From Salinibacterium sp. SWN248 (GTDB lineage: Bacteria > Actinomycetota > Actinomycetes > Actinomycetales > Microbacteriaceae): 64,000 bases of DNA. Position numbers and translations under genes: made by a program. Under the pieces are notes generated by a model that saw nothing but the letters and a program-made list of their open reading frames with translations, was not told the origin of the DNA and made no database searches. The stretch is taken from contig NZ_JADYWW010000001.1 of the NCBI RefSeq assembly GCF_015864575.1, forward strand, positions 1,821,719 to 1,885,718. The letters run 5' to 3'. Positions 59,971 through 64,000 of the stretch are shown here, in pieces. Position 1 is the stretch's first letter. Every line of letters begins with the position of its first letter.

Positions 59971-61128
59971 CTACTTCAGGAAGTCAGGAACGTCGAGATC
60001 GTTGTCGTTCTCGTCGTCATCATCGAAACTGCGATCGATCGGTGTCGCGGGAACCGCACTGGGCTGCGACTTCCAATCGGCTTCCTTGGTCGGAGCCTTC
60101 TCGTCAGCTGCGATGTGCTCGGCCGGGGGCTCGGGAACAACGTAATTGGTGCGGCGACCCTCAACAGGCTTAGCCGAGGGCTCTCCCCCGTCGAAGCCAG
60201 CGGCAATGACGGTGACGCGAACCTCGTCGCCCAGGGTGTCGTCGATGACGGCACCAAAGATGATGTTGGCCTCACGGTGAACGGCTTCTTGAACGAGACG
60301 AGCGGCATCGTTGATCTCGAAGATACCGAGGTTCGATCCGCCCTGAATCGAGAGCAGCACGCCGTGCGCTCCGTCAATGCTGGCTTCGAGCAACGGTGAC
60401 GCCACAGCAAGTTCTGCTGCTTTTATCGCCCGGTCGGCCCCGCGTGATGAGCCAATACCCATCAGTGCAGAACCGGCACCCTGCATGACCGACTTGACGT
60501 CGGCGAAGTCGAGGTTGATCAGACCCGGGGTCGTGATGAGGTCGGTAATGCCCTGAACGCCAGCAAGCAGAACCTGGTCGGCGGTCGAGAATGCTTCGAG
60601 CATGCTGATGCCGCGGTCGCTGATCTCAAGGAGGCGGTCGTTGGGAACGACGATGAGGGTGTCGACCTCGTTCTTGAGGGTCTCTACACCGATCTCTGCC
60701 TGAGACGAACGACGCTTGCCCTCGAAACCGAACGGCTTCGTGACAACACCAATCGTGAGCGCGCCGATCGACTTAGCGATGCGGGCGACGACGGGAGCAC
60801 CACCGGTGCCCGTTCCACCACCCTCGCCCGCGGTAACAAAGACCATGTCGGCGCCCGCAAGCGCCTCTTCGATCTCTTCGGCGTGATCCTCGGCAGCACG
60901 ACGGCCAACCTCAGGATCGGCGCCGGCTCCAAGTCCGCGCGTGAGTTCGCGACCGACGTCGAGCTTGACGTCTGCATCGCTCATGAGCAGCGCCTGGGCG
61001 TCGGTATTGATCGCAATAAACTCGACGCCTCGCAGGCCGAGCTCGATCATCCGGTTGACAGCGTTCACGCCACCGCCACCGATGCCGACTACCTTGATGA
61101 CTGCGAGGTAGTTCTGGTTTGATGTCAC
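59971..61128 (-). CDS. ftsZ: Cell division protein FtsZ
   Basis: I start this 385-residue protein at GTG 61128 ([10 protein letters not shown]), because GGAGG is seven bases upstream; the longer frame has no site. The tubulin signature [10 protein letters not shown] near 105 binds [15 protein letters not shown] near 14 and D-F-A-D-V-K near 210 complete the pocket. An acidic linker leads to a C-terminal D-V-P-D-F-L-K tail that binds SepF and other partners. It forms the Z ring. ftsQ is 177 bases upstream. Confidence 0.97.
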   Translation of the reverse strand: MTSNQNYLAVIKVVGIGGGGVNAVNRMIELGLRGVEFIAINTDAQALLMSDADVKLDVGRELTRGLGAGADPEVGRRAAEDHAEEIEEALAGADMVFVTAGEGGGTGTGGAPVVARIAKSIGALTIGVVTKPFGFEGKRRSSQAEIGVETLKNEVDTLIVVPNDRLLEISDRGISMLEAFSTADQVLLAGVQGITDLITTPGLINLDFADVKSVMQGAGSALMGIGSSRGADRAIKAAELAVASPLLEASIDGAHGVLLSIQGGSNLGIFEINDAARLVQEAVHREANIIFGAVIDDTLGDEVRVTVIAAGFDGGEPSAKPVEGRRTNYVVPEPPAEHIAADEKAPTKEADWKSQPSAVPATPIDRSFDDDDENDNDLDVPDFLK

Positions 61129-61153
61129 TTTTCGGCCTCCACTGGAAACTATC

Positions 61154-61170
61154 AACCTCGACTTGAGGTT
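61154..61170 (-). promoter_or_regulatory. Hairpin in the ftsZ leader
   Basis: AACCTC, a 5-base loop, GAGGTT, 26-42 bases upstream of the ftsZ start. It could affect mRNA stability or be part of the intergenic promoter region between ftsQ and ftsZ. No T-run follows. Confidence 0.3.
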
Positions 61171-61305
61171 TAAAGTTATGCTCAGTATGTATTTCTTTTG
61201 TTGAGAGTATGCGGACAGCACCCCACACGGATGCACAACTGGCCGCGTGTCGGAAAGTGTTCTGGCAATTAGCGGCCTTGCCTCACGCTCAGCGCTCGCG
61301 AAGGG

Positions 61306-62307
61306 CTAGCTGGGACGGAAAATGCCATTGCTGGGAGCCGACACGTCGAACTCGCCCGCTTCATCCGACGATCGAGTAGAGATGAGTGCTTCGAGCAAAG
61401 CTGCCTTTTCGTCCGAATCGCTAGCGCTTCCCCACACCACACGCTGACCGACTCCGGTCAACACAAAGGACACGTCATCCTTGGTGGTCGCAGAAACGCT
61501 TTCGACCCGCGCTCGAAGCTCGGTTGGCAGAGATAACAAAACCTCCGTCGCCGCGGTAAAGGCAGAACTCGAGACATCCGCTCCCCCAATATCGATCAGC
61601 GGCACTCCGGGAATCCGTTCTGCTGATTCCTGGATGGTGATTCCAGCGGGATCGAGCAACGTGAACACTCCGTCGATCTTCACTGACCCGATCGGTTCGC
61701 GTTCAACGATGTGCACGAGCAAAGTATCGGGCGGCACAATTTCGGTGACATAACTGCGGATCAACGGGAAGACCGACAGTTCTTCGTTGATGGCATCAAA
61801 GTCTAGGAGCGCGAGCGGCGTTCCCTGTTGGGTCTCCACGGCAGCTTGCACCTCAGCGGGATCGATGCGGTTCGTTCCGTCAACAACTACCGTGCGCAAC
61901 GCCAGAATCGGCGAGAACACAGCGACCGCGATGAGGGCGAGCAACACGGCGACGAGCCCAGAAACCGAGAGCCACACAAACTTACGCGTGCGTGCGCGAC
62001 GCGTAAACCGGCGAAGCTCCGCTTTTTCTGCACGCTTGCGAGCCCGCGCAGCACGACGAAGCTGTCGCTTCGCGTGAGCTTCAGGATTGGGTTCTCTGCG
62101 CTGCTTTGTGGGGCGCGGACGCGGGTCGGCCGCGGGCTTCGGCGCCGCTGTGGGCTTCGCTTCCGGCTTCGCTACGGATGGCCCGGGCTTCGGCGTGCGT
62201 GCGGATGTGGCGTCTTTCGCCGGCTGCGGCGAACGCTTTCGGCGAGACTTCGCCGGGGGCGGATCCGGCTGGGCAGCAGACTTATCAAACCCTTCAGGCC
62301 TCTTCAC
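61306..62307 (-). CDS. ftsQ: Cell division protein FtsQ
   Basis: I start this 333-residue protein at GTG 62307 (VKRPEGFDK), which overlaps the murC end by 14 bases. A long basic, Pro/Lys-rich cytoplasmic region fills about 1-110. One membrane helix follows (about 112-135). Then the POTRA domain ([12 protein letters not shown] near 140, with V-E-R-E-P near 205) and the FtsQ beta domain. FtsQ links the cytoplasmic ring to the FtsB-FtsL-FtsW-FtsI complex. The cytoplasmic region is longer than in E. coli, as usual in actinobacteria. Confidence 0.92.
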   Translation of the reverse strand: MKRPEGFDKSAAQPDPPPAKSRRKRSPQPAKDATSARTPKPGPSVAKPEAKPTAAPKPAADPRPRPTKQRREPNPEAHAKRQLRRAARARKRAEKAELRRFTRRARTRKFVWLSVSGLVAVLLALIAVAVFSPILALRTVVVDGTNRIDPAEVQAAVETQQGTPLALLDFDAINEELSVFPLIRSYVTEIVPPDTLLVHIVEREPIGSVKIDGVFTLLDPAGITIQESAERIPGVPLIDIGGADVSSSAFTAATEVLLSLPTELRARVESVSATTKDDVSFVLTGVGQRVVWGSASDSDEKAALLEALISTRSSDEAGEFDVSAPSNGIFRPS

Positions 62308-63739
62308 TCGGCACCTGATCTGCGACCGTCTCGGATGCCTCGACAACGGGATAACGATCGATCGCTGCGACAAGCTGCGGGATGATGCGATAAACATCAC
62401 CACAGCTCAGAGTCATGACAATGTCACCCTCCTGAGCAATCTCTGCGACACGTTGCGCCGCCAACTCCCAGTCGGGCTGGTAGTCAACCCGCGAAGGATC
62501 AACAAAACCGGACGAGACGAGTTCTCCGGTGACACCAGGAATCGGGTCCTCACGCGCACCGAACACTCCGAGAACAACGGTGTGGTCTGCCAAGCGTTCG
62601 TAAACCTCGGCAAATTCAGGTGCCATGTCGCGGGTGCGGCTAAAGAGATGCGGTTGATGCACAGCGATCAATCGGCCGCTGCCCAGCACACTGCGGGCAC
62701 CGCTGAGGGCTGCTTCGACCTCGGTCGGGTGATGAGCGTAGTCGTCGTACACGCTCACTCCATCGACAACAGCATGCAGCTCGAAACGGCGCTGCGTGCC
62801 CGCAAAAGTGGACACCGCGTCAATAGCGGCTCCCAGTTCATGCCCAAGACCGATCAGTACAGCGATCGCTCCTGCAGCGTTGAGGGCGTTGTGGTGCCCA
62901 GGCACAGCAAGTTGCACACGCTCTTCGCGACCGTCGACTACGACGGTGAATGCCACGGGCCCGAGAGACGTGACGGAATGGATGCGCACGGTCGCGTCAT
63001 CCGCTTCACCGAACGTCACCACATTGTCGTGCGTGAGTCGTTTGGTCACCCGAATTGCGCCAGCATCGTCGCTGGAGACGACGACGGCTTCAGTAGCCCG
63101 CGACGCAAACTCGACGAAAGCGTCATCGAAAGCCTCGTGGGAGCCGTAGTGGTCGAGGTGATCCGCATCGACGTTGGTAATCAGGGCGACAGCGGTGGAA
63201 TAGAGCAAAAATGAGCCATCAGACTCATCAGCTTCGACCACAAACAAATCATCGGTTCCTGAGCCCGAACTAGTGCCCAAGCCCTGAATTACGCCGCCGT
63301 TCACAAAGCTCGGAGACGTGCCCAGTTCGCGCAGCGCGGTGATGATCATTCCTGTCGACGTTGTCTTACCGTGGGCGCCGGCGACGGCAACCAGACGAGT
63401 CGAGCCCACGAGCCACGCGAGAGCTTGCGAGCGGTGGAGCACAGGAATGCCACGCTCAAGCGCAGCGAGGTACTCGGGGTTATCGGGCCAGAGCGCCCCC
63501 GTGTACACCAGCGCTTCCGCTTCACCGAGGTGAGCGGCGTCGTGGCCGATCGAGATCGTTGCACCCGCTGCGTTCAGCGATGCGGTGTTTGCGTTCGCGG
63601 CCTTGTCGGAACCGGTGACCGTAATTCCGGCATCCAAAAACATCTGGGCGATGCCGCTCATACCCGCGCCACCGACACCAACGAAGTGCGCCGAACGCAA
63701 TGGTCCGGGCAACGGCATAGACAAGTCGGGAAAGATCAT
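62294..63739 (-). CDS. murC: UDP-N-acetylmuramate-L-alanine ligase
   Basis: This 481-residue Mur ligase has G-V-G-G-A-G-M-S-G near residue 22 for UDP-MurNAc binding, G-A-H-G-K-T-T-S-T near 121 for [11 protein letters not shown] near 170, and D-D-Y-A-H-H-P-T-E near 330. It adds the first amino acid of the peptidoglycan stem peptide. It overlaps murG by ATGA and ftsQ by 14 bp, so all three are one operon. Confidence 0.96.
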   Translation of the reverse strand: MIFPDLSMPLPGPLRSAHFVGVGGAGMSGIAQMFLDAGITVTGSDKAANANTASLNAAGATISIGHDAAHLGEAEALVYTGALWPDNPEYLAALERGIPVLHRSQALAWLVGSTRLVAVAGAHGKTTSTGMIITALRELGTSPSFVNGGVIQGLGTSSGSGTDDLFVVEADESDGSFLLYSTAVALITNVDADHLDHYGSHEAFDDAFVEFASRATEAVVVSSDDAGAIRVTKRLTHDNVVTFGEADDATVRIHSVTSLGPVAFTVVVDGREERVQLAVPGHHNALNAAGAIAVLIGLGHELGAAIDAVSTFAGTQRRFELHAVVDGVSVYDDYAHHPTEVEAALSGARSVLGSGRLIAVHQPHLFSRTRDMAPEFAEVYERLADHTVVLGVFGAREDPIPGVTGELVSSGFVDPSRVDYQPDWELAAQRVAEIAQEGDIVMTLSCGDVYRIIPQLVAAIDRYPVVEASETVADQVPSEEA

Positions 63740-64000
63740 GATGTCAATGGTAGATCGCGGCCGAGGGCCAGATCGACGAGTTCAAGCATCCGGTCGGTTC
63801 CGTCGAGTGAACCAACGCTCGAGGCGCGGGCAGCCATGTCCGCAATAAGGGCACGTTTGCGCAGCATCGGAACGAGTTCGGAACTGACCCATTGGGGCAC
63901 GAATCGGGAATCCGTGACGAGCACTGCGGCTCCGGCCTCTACTGCTGTACGAGCGTTGTATTTCTGCTCGCCATTGCCGACAGGGTACGGAACGTAAATC
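63736..64000 (-). CDS. murG: MurG, C-terminal part, cut by window edge
   Basis: The visible 87 residues run in frame from the window edge to TGA at 63736-63738. They begin with [16 protein letters not shown], the MurG donor-site stretch that binds UDP-GlcNAc, and go on to [13 protein letters not shown] and a C-terminal helix. MurG is the glycosyltransferase that converts lipid I to lipid II. It overlaps murC by 4 bases. The 5' two-thirds are outside the window. Confidence 0.85.
   Translation of the reverse strand, partial: IYVPYPVGNGEQKYNARTAVEAGAAVLVTDSRFVPQWVSSELVPMLRKRALIADMAARASSVGSLDGTDRMLELVDLALGRDLPLTS

Noticed and set aside
62087-63214. 375-codon frame opposite murC/ftsQ
   Set aside because: Spans two clear division genes and carries no domain.

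Overview
The window looks like chromosomal DNA from a high-GC Gram-positive actinobacterium, most likely the family Microbacteriaceae. The evidence is a PafB/PafC-TatA/TatC-HelY block, RbpA, an actinobacterial QcrCAB/CtaCDEF respiratory chain with a diheme QcrC, a DivIVA/SepF/FtsZ/FtsQ/MurC cell-division cluster, GTG starts and many 4-bp ATGA/GTGA overlaps. Codon use is GC-rich but not extreme, which would suit a Salinibacterium/Rhodoglobus/Cryobacterium-like genus; the genus is a guess. I see no tRNA, rRNA, insertion sequence, prophage or CRISPR array.

Layout. 1-8.6 kb (+): tail of an FKBP-type isomerase, pafB, pafC, two small membrane proteins, tatA, tatC, a helY-like helicase, and lnt overlapping a polyprenol-phosphate mannosyltransferase gene (a two-gene version of mycobacterial Ppm1). 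8.6-11.3 kb (-): rbpA, a glycerophosphodiesterase, and an SPFH/NfeD pair. 11.4-14.9 kb: an atypical SDR, a Nudix hydrolase, a UPF0303 protein, a lipoprotein, a 45-residue membrane peptide and a classical SDR. 14.9-28.5 kb is the accessory stretch. It holds a surface-protein remnant, two YHYH lipoproteins, two DUF305 proteins, a DUF3105 protein, a GntR-type repressor with its membrane partner, a membrane protein plus winged-helix pair, an ABC exporter, a short UvrA paralogue, a VOC protein and a DUF805 protein. 28.5-37.2 kb (+): two GAF-ANTAR regulators, the three-gene proton-translocating transhydrogenase (pntAA, pntAB, pntB), DoxX, a butanediol-type dehydrogenase, a PNPOx-fold protein, a YchJ-like protein and glpK.

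37.2-48.7 kb is the respiratory block: trpD, then ctaE-qcrC-qcrA-qcrB on the plus strand facing ctaC-ctaD-ctaF-GNAT on the minus strand. An 0.8-kb non-coding, repeat-bearing gap separates them. erpA and an M20 dipeptidase follow. 48.7-57.4 kb holds DUF3043, pyrD, nrdR, hisD, a flavin reductase, dnaE and an RluA-family pseudouridine synthase. 57.5-64 kb (-) is the division cluster read as murG(partial)-murC-ftsQ-ftsZ-yggS-sepF-yggT-divIVA.

Most interesting: (i) repeated, translationally coupled sets of extracytoplasmic DUF305, DUF3105 and YHYH proteins that may form a metal (copper?) handling system; (ii) a hairpin that can bury the pntAA ribosome binding site just downstream of two ANTAR RNA-binding regulators; (iii) well-formed palindromic operators for two small regulator/membrane-protein operons; (iv) a daunorubicin-resistance-like group (ABC exporter, short UvrA, VOC protein); (v) a sigma-R/H-like promoter before rbpA. 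All calls come from reading the sequence; no database search was run.
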